This document shows positions 1-6,711 of a stretch of 10,513 nt of DNA, in pieces; position 1 is the stretch's first letter, and every line of letters starts with the position of its first letter. Source of the stretch: Thalassiosira profunda (lineage: Eukaryota > Bacillariophyta > Thalassiosirophyceae > Thalassiosirales > Thalassiosiraceae); assembly GCA_036939355.1 (NCBI GenBank), contig JALLAP010000813.1, forward strand, positions 1 to 10,513, read 5' to 3'. The notes under the pieces are model-generated. The model did not search any database. It was not told the origin of the DNA and was given only the letters and a program-made list of their open reading frames with translations. Made by a program: the position numbers and the translations under genes.

Positions 1-2
1 GC

Positions 3-669
3 GTTTGCGCCATGTATTCGTTCACGGGGATACTTTTCACTGTGAGTGGGGCCTCAGGGGGGAAGGTGGAGGAGTCGGTGCACGTCTGCGCCATTTCGTT
101 GGGAGGGGCTGCTGGCGAGTGCTGGATCCTATGGCCGCTGGCCGAGACCTGGCGATCCACTTATCAGATAATATGCGTAGGGGGGCCCTGCCTGGGCGGG
201 GTGGGGGAGGTCTGCGGGCTTTGCAACGCTACATCTTGTGAACGGCAGAAGGTGCTCGGGGGTGCACTGTCGTTGAGGAGAGGGGCATCGTGATGAATTC
301 CCGTGAAGAGGCAACAAACCTGTCTCCAGCCCCACAGATGATAACGCTCTCCTTTTTTTGGATGGAGGAGGCTGCCTTGCAGTTACCGTCGATACACTTT
401 GCTCACAATCTCACTCCCATCCTGCCTCAATTGACCAGCTTTTCGTGGGAGTCCTCTTATCAACACAACCTGAATTTATCTCCGGAATAGAAGACGTGGG
501 CGAGGCCAAAATCAACGCCTTCGGGGCCATGGGAATGTTCATCGCCACGTTTGCCCTGTCGGTATTTGGGTTGGTGAGAACGAGTCGAAACGAGAAGGAG
601 GACGAGGCTGGCGAGTACCAACTTTCCGGCATGGGCAACACAGAATACGCAGCGTCTCGATACGATTAA
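3..669 (+). CDS. RNase kappa-like small membrane protein, 3' part, two exons (3-41 and 439-669)
   Basis: The left edge cuts this gene, so its start is not visible. Exon 3-41 encodes a hydrophobic run (MYSFTGILFT) and ends at a GTGAGT donor. The next exon starts at 439 after ACCAG, in the same phase (0), and continues the hydrophobic stretch (LFVGVLLST), so the two halves rebuild one membrane helix. A short loop (QPEFISGIEDVGEAK) follows, then a second helix (NAFGAMGMFIATFALSVFGL) and a charged tail (RTSRNEKEDE) to TAA at 667-669. This plan resembles animal RNase kappa, a two-helix V-ATPase-associated protein: a loop with an IED motif, then N-x-F-x-A-x-G opening the second helix and a basic tail. 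The family call comes from remembered similarity and is moderate. Other tiny two-helix proteins are possible. The final residues (about 25) look lineage-specific. The next gene converges on it. Confidence 0.5.
42..438 (+). other. Probable intron of the RNase kappa-like gene
   Basis: The segment begins GTGAGT and ends TTGACCAG, with a pyrimidine-rich stretch (ctcactcccatcctgcctc) just before the end. Both flanking exons are in phase 0, and joining them restores a membrane helix. Reading frames across the segment (such as 12-293) have no recognisable content. A rival acceptor at 381-382 (CTTGCAG) puts the following exon in a frame that stops at 488-490, so 438 is preferred. A small extra exon inside the segment cannot be excluded. 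Confidence 0.5.
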
Positions 670-1025
670 GCTCGGGAATGATTGGATTGGGGGGAGGACC
701 GGGTTTCTTGGGAGGACCTATGGGCTGATGCCGGGGAACGAGACTCTAGGGCTATGACGAGTTTCCTGGCTTTCGATGCCGCTCCTCCCTCTTGTGGGCC
801 AGGCTTGCCAGTAGAGAATGGCGAGCCTATTGCCGAGTGCTGCATGTTATAGAATTAGGCTTACTGCATTTTCTTTGCGTTGAGTGAAGAGGGAAGTTGA
901 CCAAACAACCACCCTTTGGACTGTCATCGGAGCACCTCAGTTTCAGATCAGTGACAAATCTCACGGTGGGCAATCAAGGGCTACGCAGATCATAGCAAGG
1001 GCTACTATACTTGAACAGCTCTAGA
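670..1025. other. Convergent 3' intergenic region
   Basis: About 356 bases lie between the stop codons of two converging genes. I see no open frame of note, no tRNA and no clear AATAAA signal on either strand. A 9-base direct repeat (GGGAGGACC) occurs at 692-700 and 710-718. The region probably holds the two 3' untranslated regions and their polyadenylation sites. Confidence 0.6.
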
Positions 1026-1040
1026 TCAGAAGCTGCTCAA
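1011..1040 (-). other. RNA hairpin enclosing the stop codon of the SR-rich gene
   Basis: Arms 1011-1020 and 1031-1040 are inverted repeats with a 10-base loop. Read as minus-strand RNA, all ten positions pair if one G-U wobble is allowed. On the plus strand the same position is an A/C mismatch, so the structure favours the mRNA of the minus-strand gene. The UGA stop (1026-1028) lies in the loop. The next in-frame stop is six codons later. A functional role is only a possibility. Confidence 0.35.
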
Positions 1041-3485
1041 CAGGGTGTACTCGTTGTACTCCTGTCCCTCCACAATGGTCGGCGGCACATCGAGGACGCC
1101 AACATTTCTCCTCGTCGGCGATGGCGAGACGAAGCGGCCCTTCCCCTTCCCTCGAAAGCTCTTCGACCGTCCAATGGTCCGCTTCTTCCGGGCCTCGGGG
1201 TTGAGGGCGATCCGGTCGCCTTGGCGCGGCGTCAGCACTCGAATCCGCCGGACGCAGGATTTCCACAGCTTTCGTGGGACGGACTTGGTCGAACCTCGAT
1301 CGTTGACGACGAATCGGATTTGCGCCTCATCCCCATCGGCCACCAGGGCATAAGTCCAGCTCCCATCTGATCTACGAACCCACGCCGCGTCCAGGTGGCG
1401 GAGCTGCCCGATCGCCGCTCCGACATCCACTCTGAGTTCCTGCTTCGCCTCTTCTTCTTCGCTATCCATCGAAGAGCTGCTTCTTCGTCGCCTCCGGCTA
1501 CGGCCCTTGCGCTTTCTTTTCTTGGCAAACACGATCATATGGTCATCGTCCCGGGCTGGTTCGCCAAGCTTGTATTGCGGGTGCGTGATTGGACCCCGGC
1601 CGTGCGATGGGAAATAGGGTTCCGCGGGCGCTGCATCGGGCGCGGGCTCTCTCGACTCTCCTACTGCTCTCGGGGCCTCCGGCGGAGTTACAGATGCCGG
1701 TTTCACTTCCTCTTGTTGCTCTGCTTCACAGGAAGCCCTCGTTTGTTCTCCTGCTCCTCGACCTCGAGATTGAGATCGGCTGCGAGATCTACGCGTTCTC
1801 GAGCGACTGCAGGAGCGCGACCTCGAATTGTGCACCAATGCCGAAAAGAACGATGGTTGAGATTGAGATTTGATTGGAGGCTGTGGCTTTGGCTCGGCGA
1901 TTGGGTGTTCCTCCTCGTTTTCAAGCTCTGCCTCCGCTTCGGGCTCCCGCGTGCGAGACGTGGAACGGCTGCTCTGCCTCCGTCTCGAGCGGCTCCTCGA
2001 TCTCGAATTGTGCACCAGCGCTGAAAAGAACGATGGTCGAGACTTTCGACGAGGTTGTGTTCCTGGCTGCGACGCACCTTCGTTTCTTGGGGCGACGCTC
2101 TCGTCCTCTCGAGTCCGAGAGTTGGATCGGCTGCGAGTCCTTTGCGATGGCCGTGCTTTTGGAGGAAGCGCAGCCATACGCGAGCTTGTGTCCTTACTCA
2201 GAGATGGCGTCGCGAGCAACTCCTCTTCATCGCTTTCACTGGCAACGTCTCCGACAATCACAGGCTCGTTGTGCCGACTTGGAGCTGTTCGGGGCGATGC
2301 AATTGCTTCGTCATCGTCGTTTTCGCCCGTCGCATCTTCAACGACCACTGTTTCATTTGCATCAGGATGCGCTGTCTTTCCAGTCTCGGCATCTTCCTCC
2401 TTTTCTGCGTTCAGAGGTGCTTTTGTTTCTGAATGATCCTTCGCGCCTCTAATGAAGGAGCTGTTGAAGTCCACGTTTTCCTCCTCTTCGTCGTCCTGCT
2501 GTGAATTCATATCACCGCGATAGTATGGTTTGCTACGCTGAACGCTGGTGGGCGAGCCATCGTAGTACGCTTCCTTCAGTCCAGTTGGCGGCAAGAGAGA
2601 CTCCATCCGGAACGGCGGCGGGGGGGCTGTAAGTGAATTGTAGGTCTCTATGGTGCATTCCGACGCAAGTGACAGCGTGACAGATGACTCCGACCCCGAG
2701 GAGCGGTAAGAGTTGACGGTGTAATCATCGGTGCAGACCTCAGTGCCTTCCATCCTTCGATCCCATGACGGATCTTGCGGCGCCTGCATGCATTCCTTGG
2801 TCTCGGCAAAGACATGACCTACACGAGGCTCACATCTCGCGAATGAAGATTCGGACACCTCCTCTCCGTAGCCGGCCTCGCCTCGATCCACGCGAAACGT
2901 GCCAGCATCGGACTGGTTCGCCCGTTCAATTGTCTTCACCAGTTCGTCGATTGCCGAGCGAGATGGGTTGTGACATTGCCGAGTCAAAGCGAGATCTTCT
3001 TCCTCGTCCTCTTTGCCATCCGCAGAAGAGTTCACTGACGTGTCCTCTTCGACGGATTGCTCAAACTCGGTGTCGTCACATTCTAGCGATCGTTCGCTGG
3101 CCAGCCGCAGGGAAATGTTGCGCAGAGCCTCGGCCCATTTGTCATCCAGGGAGACGTCCTCGACGTCTGCACCGTCCACATCTGCATCTTTTGTTTCGCG
3201 CAGAGCTTTTGCCCATCTCTCATCAAGGGGAACCTCCTCAACTTTTGCTTCCTCGGATGGAGTTGTAGGGATATGCAAGGATTTGGACCGAGTGGCCGTG
3301 GCCGGAGGGCGGCGGCCGGCCAACTCCCGCGAGAAGGATGGTAGTTTCACCGCGCCCAACATATCCGATGACCTCGCCTTCGTCAGTTGTGGGCGGGTTG
3401 ATGGGAGATCCCCGGGCACATATATCGATTTTGCCCTCCTATCTTCATACTGAGCCGCCACCAGCGACGCGAGCTGCGAGGCCAT
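1026..3485 (-). CDS. Unrecognised acidic, arginine/serine-rich protein with internal duplications
   Basis: The 819-residue frame has no internal stop. The start at 3483-3485 is the first in-frame ATG; the open frame upstream to 3641 begins only with GTG. The N-terminus (MASQLASLVAAQYEDRRAKS) is helix-like. Residues about 83-122 hold two copies of an LD-x-x-WA-x-AL motif. A long acidic middle includes a roughly 21-residue duplicated block (about residues 375-395 and 404-424). Residues about 455-600 are rich in RS dipeptides and contain SFFSALVHNS twice, 60 residues apart. A basic, NLS-like KKRKRKGRSRRRRR follows. Residues about 692-750 form a compact, apparently folded segment with WVRRSDGSWTYALV and RFVVNDRGSTKSV, which could be a small beta-rich domain. 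The tail is basic, then ends EYTLLSSF. There is no signal peptide or membrane helix. A nuclear or RNA-associated role is inferred from composition only. I do not recognise the family. Confidence 0.85.
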   Translation of the reverse strand: MASQLASLVAAQYEDRRAKSIYVPGDLPSTRPQLTKARSSDMLGAVKLPSFSRELAGRRPPATATRSKSLHIPTTPSEEAKVEEVPLDERWAKALRETKDADVDGADVEDVSLDDKWAEALRNISLRLASERSLECDDTEFEQSVEEDTSVNSSADGKEDEEEDLALTRQCHNPSRSAIDELVKTIERANQSDAGTFRVDRGEAGYGEEVSESSFARCEPRVGHVFAETKECMQAPQDPSWDRRMEGTEVCTDDYTVNSYRSSGSESSVTLSLASECTIETYNSLTAPPPPFRMESLLPPTGLKEAYYDGSPTSVQRSKPYYRGDMNSQQDDEEEENVDFNSSFIRGAKDHSETKAPLNAEKEEDAETGKTAHPDANETVVVEDATGENDDDEAIASPRTAPSRHNEPVIVGDVASESDEEELLATPSLSKDTSSRMAALPPKARPSQRTRSRSNSRTREDESVAPRNEGASQPGTQPRRKSRPSFFSALVHNSRSRSRSRRRQSSRSTSRTREPEAEAELENEEEHPIAEPKPQPPIKSQSQPSFFSALVHNSRSRSCSRSRTRRSRSRSQSRGRGAGEQTRASCEAEQQEEVKPASVTPPEAPRAVGESREPAPDAAPAEPYFPSHGRGPITHPQYKLGEPARDDDHMIVFAKKRKRKGRSRRRRRSSSSMDSEEEEAKQELRVDVGAAIGQLRHLDAAWVRRSDGSWTYALVADGDEAQIRFVVNDRGSTKSVPRKLWKSCVRRIRVLTPRQGDRIALNPEARKKRTIGRSKSFRGKGKGRFVSPSPTRRNVGVLDVPPTIVEGQEYNEYTLLSSF
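1822..2040 (-). repeat. Diverged 180-bp tandem duplication within the SR-rich gene
   Basis: The 39-base segments 1822-1860 and 2002-2040 lie exactly 180 bases apart and match at 35 positions. Both encode PSFFSALVHNSR. Three of the four differences are synonymous (TCG/TCA, GCA/GCG, TTG/CTG) and one changes the preceding residue (Q/R). The rest of the unit is RS-rich and has diverged much further, so the core motif seems to be under constraint. Confidence 0.75.
3121..3240 (-). repeat. Two copies of an LDxxWAxAL-coding repeat
   Basis: Within the N-terminal part of the SR-rich protein, EEVPLDERWAKALRE and EDVSLDDKWAEALRN occur about 26 residues apart. The DNA of the copies is also alike; both share CGCAGAG (3121-3127 and 3199-3205) with the same downstream order. 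The conserved Trp and Leu spaced along a probable amphipathic helix suggest a short repeated binding helix. That function is inference. Confidence 0.65.
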
Positions 3486-4055
3486 AGTAGGCACTGTCAA
3501 CGTATGAACGTCGCAAACGAAGCCGATTGGGGCGCGGGAGGCATGCTTTGGTTCTATCCAGATACCCTCTGCGAGCTGGTCGTGTGTATGATGTGTGATG
3601 GCTGCATCATTTTCTGCTCTGTGGACTAGGACGATACACACGGGCGAGAGATGAGATTATGGCGCATGCTAGACATACACATCGCTCTTCATGCTTCCTT
3701 CTGAAAAGATCAGCTATCTTCGTCATGTCATCTGGCAGTCCAACATGTGCTCAAACATAACACAGGATTGCAGGGGTCAGGATACCCCAGGATACCACAC
3801 GTGCATCATCCATCAGCGACAAACAGCCCACCCTGAAGCGGGGAAAATGGTGTGAGGAGTTCGGCGGGCAACCTCAACGATAGATCTGTGCCCATCGGAA
3901 ACGCAGCCAGCCGAGACGGGTCGGCAACCCTCTCTTCGCGTGCACCGGCCCTCACTCTCTCGTCGAATCTCTCATCCTCTCACCCTTCTCACCCGCGGGC
4001 TCCGTTTGCAATATCAGCGCCGGTTTCACGCACCCCTCAGGCCCCTCTCCGCCCT
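3486..4055. promoter_or_regulatory. Upstream region of the SR-rich gene, possibly a divergent promoter
   Basis: About 570 bases contain no convincing gene. Frames here on the plus strand open only with GTG and continue into low-complexity sequence. The part next to 3485 should carry the 5' untranslated region and promoter of the SR-rich gene. The right half (about 3925-4050) is rich in C and T on the plus strand, as expected for a leader or promoter of a plus-strand gene. No clear TATA box was identified. Confidence 0.45.
3777..3803. promoter_or_regulatory. Tandem 10-base repeat next to a CACGTG palindrome
   Basis: TCAGGATACC (3777-3786) is followed directly by CCAGGATACC (3787-3796), and a CACGTG G-box lies at 3798-3803. 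CACGTG is the classic target of bHLH and bZIP regulators. Its position about 300 bases upstream of the SR-rich gene fits a regulatory site, but a 6-base palindrome may occur by chance. Confidence 0.25.
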
Positions 4056-4360
4056 ATGCGTCAAGCAGCGGGTGCGATGCTCCGCCGTGGGACACGCGGT
4101 CGATTCGCCAGGTGAGCCGGCCGGCGGGCGTCGTGTCGGCGGCTCAGGGGAGCGCTGTGGAGTGTGGAGCGTGCGTGCGGAGGGCGCAAGCAAAGCATCG
4201 CATGCGAAGGTCTCCATCTCGTCAAAAAGTGACCAACTTGACAGGAGACTTTGAAGAGCAAAAGTCCAAGCTTTGCAGCAAGGGCAGCAAGGGAAGTATT
4301 GCGGTACTGAACGAGCAGTTGATGCGCAGTGAAAACGCAGACGTGCTCCGAGAGAGTTGA
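4056..4360 (+). CDS. Candidate small spliced gene with mitochondrial-type N-terminus (exons 4056-4111 and 4210-4360)
   Basis: This is a low-confidence model. An ATG at 4056 opens MRQAAGAMLRRGTRGRFA, which is rich in Arg and Ala and has no acidic residue, like a mitochondrial targeting peptide. It runs into a GTGAGC donor at 4112. Joining at the acceptor ending 4209 (GCGAAG) keeps frame and gives SPSRQKVTNLTGDFEEQKSK and on to a TGA at 4358-4360, 68 residues in all. The second part has the balanced composition of a real small protein. The acceptor is weak. A better-looking one (TTGACAG, ending 4244) leads quickly to a stop from this ATG. It would fit only another exon-1 frame, which has no ATG. 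I do not recognise the protein. Its stop lies 13 bases from that of the converging GPKOW gene. Confidence 0.3.
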
Positions 4361-4373
4361 TGTTGTCGTTTCT

Positions 4374-6437
4374 CTACTCGTCCATGCCCCGGCCGCACCA
4401 CTCGGCCAACCCGTCCAAGTCCACCTTGACCACCTCCAGATCCTCCTCCAGCTGCACGACGCCGTACCCCTCCGACGACTGTTTCTCCAGCAATCGCCCC
4501 TTCTTCCACCGATGCTGCCTCTCGCGGCTCTCCAAAATGATGACGTTGCCGCCCGTCCGGGGCAGGGCCGTTTCCAAGTATCGCTCAGGCACCTTGTCCA
4601 GCACCTGCCCGTCCTCCATGAGCAACACTGCCTTCGGTCCGCTGGTGTGTTGCGTTTGGGCGAGGACGTCCTGCACGATACCCTTTTGGAGGTGGTACCT
4701 GGGCATCTTTTTGGAGACGAGGCGGACGCGGATGTTGGGTATGAGCCAGTGCAACTGCGGTTGCGGATGGTGGTGTTTCGATCGCTTGGACTTGGATCGT
4801 TCGTCGGGACTGCGGCTGCGATCTCGTCGTCGTCTATCGGAGTCCTTTTTTCTCCTCTGCCTTTCTCGGCTGCCGCTCCGGCTTCTGCTGCGACGCGTCC
4901 GATCCTTCCGTCTGCTGGTCCGTTCTCGACTGTCGCTGCGACTTCGACTGCGGTCTCGGCGATCCCTCTTCTTTCGTTTGCGTTTCTCGGAGCGACGTCG
5001 ACTGTCGTCGTCCGAATAGTCGCGGCGATCTCGTTCTCTGCCGTCTCGTCGTCTATCATCTCTACTGTCGCGATCACTGTCGCGTCGACTCTCTGACTTT
5101 TGCTTTGCCTCATTCACTCCATTTTTGGGGCCATCGTCTTTGAGCGGCCGCTTCGCAAACGGGGTCGCCTCCAGCTCCTCCCACGAACAAAGTGCAACGC
5201 TGCCCTTTGCGACGGACGTTTTCTCCGACGCCCCCTCCATTTGCACCAATATTCGATTGAGCCCCGGAACGCCTGCGGTTTGGACGACCAGCGCTCGTTG
5301 CTCCTCTGCCTTCCGACCGTTACCATCCTCGCTTCGATCAATCACGTGCACCACACTGCCATTCTGCAAGGTAACCTGCACGTCCAACCTCTTCTTCTCC
5401 TCGGCCCTCCGCTCCGCCTCCTCCTGCTGTTTCTGCCGCTCTTCATCTCGCCTCACCTCGTCCGGCCGGCGCGCCCGGCGGTGGATCCCCCCGCTCGACG
5501 GCGTCGACGACCCTGCTGATGGGAGGGGCACCGGCGTCGCCCCCAATCCCAATCGATGAGGACGCTGTTTTATCTTCTCCTCCGGCTGGTCGCCCTTTTT
5601 GTCCGTCGAGCCGCCCGTCCATCCCATCCCCCGCAGCAGCGCCGAACCGAAGTCGGCAATGGCCACGTTGGCGTAGACGTTGGAGGTGGGGGCGACGTCG
5701 GCGGCGTGGTGGGAGAGCTCCTGCTGGAACACTTCTTCGTCGTTCATGGCATGGTTGGCAGGTGTATTGTTGGTGCGTGGCTGCGTCGTCAGGCTGTTCT
5801 GGGCAGGTGCAGCGATGACCAATCCCCGCCCACTGTGGGTGGTTCCGTTGCCGTCGCCATCCTTTTGGTGGGCCGATTGGATGAGTTGTTGCATTGCCTC
5901 GTCGTCCTCCATTGCAGCATTTTCGTCTTTTGCAGTTGTTGTTTCTTTGGCATCCGTTGTGGCAGTTGCAGACGCCGCACCATTATCACCTGCACCATCT
6001 GTGTACCCCGCACCATCCCCGTTCTCCCCATTCTCCCCGCCCTTCCTTAGCAGCGCCAGCCTCCCCGCCAGCAGCGGCCGCTTCCGCTTCTCCTCCACAT
6101 CTTGACTTTGCTTGCACGGGATTACCAATACCGTCCCCTCCTCCTTCCGCTGTTGGGAGACGATAGCCGCCTCCTCGGCTATTGTGCCGTACTCCTCCGC
6201 CAGGAGCGACGTAGACGCCTTGGCCAGTGCCCCGGGAGGAGCTTTGGGGCCGCCCGCCTTTTTGGGTCTGGATTTCTTCTTGAGGGAGATGGCGATTTTG
6301 GCCCGCGGCGCCGCGGCGCCGGCGGGTTTGGCGGCCCCGTTGACGGCCGTGGGAGCTGGTGCGCCATCGGGAGTTGTTGCATCCTCGTTGCTAGGTGTTG
6401 CAGATGCCGCAGCGCCTCCTTCGCCGGTCGAGGACAT
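4374..6437 (-). CDS. GPKOW: GPKOW/Spp2/MOS2-type splicing factor (G-patch and KOW domains) with RS insert
   Basis: Known GPKOW/Spp2/MOS2 proteins join the spliceosome and bind the DEAH helicase Prp2/DHX16 through the G-patch. The 687-residue protein shows the family order. A KIAISLKKKSRPKK motif lies near the N-terminus, then an LVIPCK segment comparable to LVIPLIQ in human GPKOW. Residues about 260-300 form the G-patch (VAIADFGSALLRGMGW ... RLGLGATPV). A first KOW-like segment lies at about 365-420 (GSVVHVIDRS ... KGSVALCSWEEL). Residues about 446-556 are an RS/RD domain. A C-terminal KOW module starts near 565 (WLIPNIRVRLVSKKM) and runs to the end (GLAEWCG). It is longer than human GPKOW (about 476 residues), mainly from the RS insert and an Ala-rich, acidic N-terminal half. 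The start is the first in-frame ATG; the open frame to 6605 begins with GTG and codes a proline run. It is divergent from the SUN-protein gene. Confidence 0.9.
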   Translation of the reverse strand: MSSTGEGGAAASATPSNEDATTPDGAPAPTAVNGAAKPAGAAAPRAKIAISLKKKSRPKKAGGPKAPPGALAKASTSLLAEEYGTIAEEAAIVSQQRKEEGTVLVIPCKQSQDVEEKRKRPLLAGRLALLRKGGENGENGDGAGYTDGAGDNGAASATATTDAKETTTAKDENAAMEDDEAMQQLIQSAHQKDGDGNGTTHSGRGLVIAAPAQNSLTTQPRTNNTPANHAMNDEEVFQQELSHHAADVAPTSNVYANVAIADFGSALLRGMGWTGGSTDKKGDQPEEKIKQRPHRLGLGATPVPLPSAGSSTPSSGGIHRRARRPDEVRRDEERQKQQEEAERRAEEKKRLDVQVTLQNGSVVHVIDRSEDGNGRKAEEQRALVVQTAGVPGLNRILVQMEGASEKTSVAKGSVALCSWEELEATPFAKRPLKDDGPKNGVNEAKQKSESRRDSDRDSRDDRRRDGRERDRRDYSDDDSRRRSEKRKRKKRDRRDRSRSRSDSRERTSRRKDRTRRSRSRSGSRERQRRKKDSDRRRRDRSRSPDERSKSKRSKHHHPQPQLHWLIPNIRVRLVSKKMPRYHLQKGIVQDVLAQTQHTSGPKAVLLMEDGQVLDKVPERYLETALPRTGGNVIILESRERQHRWKKGRLLEKQSSEGYGVVQLEEDLEVVKVDLDGLAEWCGRGMDE
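4770..5100 (-). repeat. Low-complexity RS/RD-dipeptide coding stretch in GPKOW
   Basis: About 110 codons alternate Arg with Ser or Asp (RSRSRSDSRE, RRSRSRSGSRE, RRDRSRSPDERSKSK). This is typical of SR-type splicing proteins, whose RS tails are phosphorylated by SR kinases and support nuclear-speckle localisation. It sits between the first KOW segment and the C-terminal KOW module. The biased codons also keep other frames open, so long spurious frames on both strands here are not genes. Confidence 0.8.
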
Positions 6438-6711
6438 GGCAGCCCGATCGTCCTCCCGGGCACCGTGGCCCCTTCGCTTGCGCCTGCTGGCCGGAGCCGG
6501 GGGAGCAGGCGGGCGCGGGGGCGGGGGCGGAGATGGAGAGCCGCCGGCGGCCGGCGGAATGAGATGTCCGGTGAGAGTTGCAAACCAGGACACAGCTGGA
6601 CACAAGTGGACATAAAGACCAGTGAGCGAGTCGGCAGTTCAAGCGTTGACTGTTGACTCCGCCGTGCGTCACATTGCAGCGGTCGAGGCCGCCGCGTCGA
6701 GCAGCCAAGCC
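6438..6711. promoter_or_regulatory. GC-rich divergent promoter between GPKOW and the SUN-protein gene
   Basis: The start codons of the two divergent genes are 274 bases apart, so the interval must hold both 5' leaders and probably a shared promoter. It has a G-run with GC-box character (GGGGGCGGGGGCGG region, 6511-6530), a tandem decamer at 6588-6617, and an AT-richer ACATAAAG at 6610-6617, about 95 bases before the plus-strand ATG. A possible small intron for the plus-strand gene (GTGAGA at 6571 to CATTGCAG ending 6679) also falls here. Confidence 0.6.
6588..6617 (+). promoter_or_regulatory. Three tandem decamers in the divergent promoter
   Basis: GGACACAGCT, GGACACAAGT and GGACATAAAG follow one another without a gap at 6588, 6598 and 6608. 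All share GGACA, and the 10-base period matches one DNA helical turn, so a protein could contact the same face three times. No known factor is assigned. Confidence 0.4.

Noticed and set aside
1395..2452. Several long plus-strand open frames opposite the SR-rich gene
   Set aside because: They mirror the RS- and Glu-rich coding strand, whose biased codons avoid stops in other frames. Their products are Ser/Arg/Leu-rich noise with no domain, and the minus frame is open for 819 residues with consistent sequence.
3486..3641. N-terminal extension of the SR-rich protein to 3641
   Set aside because: The extension starts with GTG, not ATG, and looks like untranslated leader. The first in-frame ATG is at 3485.
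4770..5100. Regularly repeated short units, considered as a CRISPR array or minisatellite
   Set aside because: The units are irregular RS/RD codon runs without fixed repeats and spacers, inside a clearly coding frame.
4061..5113. A 350-residue minus-strand frame overlapping the GPKOW 3' half
   Set aside because: It is a shifted frame over the RS-coding stretch. GPKOW domains are all in the other frame, which ends at 4374.
4329..6166. Plus-strand frames opposite GPKOW, including hydrophobic-looking Ser/Leu-rich ones
   Set aside because: These are antisense shadows of RS, Glu and Ala codons. None has a recognisable domain or an independent start context.
6438..6605. N-terminal extension of GPKOW with a long proline run
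   Set aside because: It begins with GTG at 6605. The proline run comes from the GC-box-like promoter sequence, and GPKOW starts at the first ATG, 6437.
6616..6711. N-terminal extension of the SUN protein to 6622
   Set aside because: The only start there is GTG and an in-frame TAA lies at 6613. It may be partly leader or intron.
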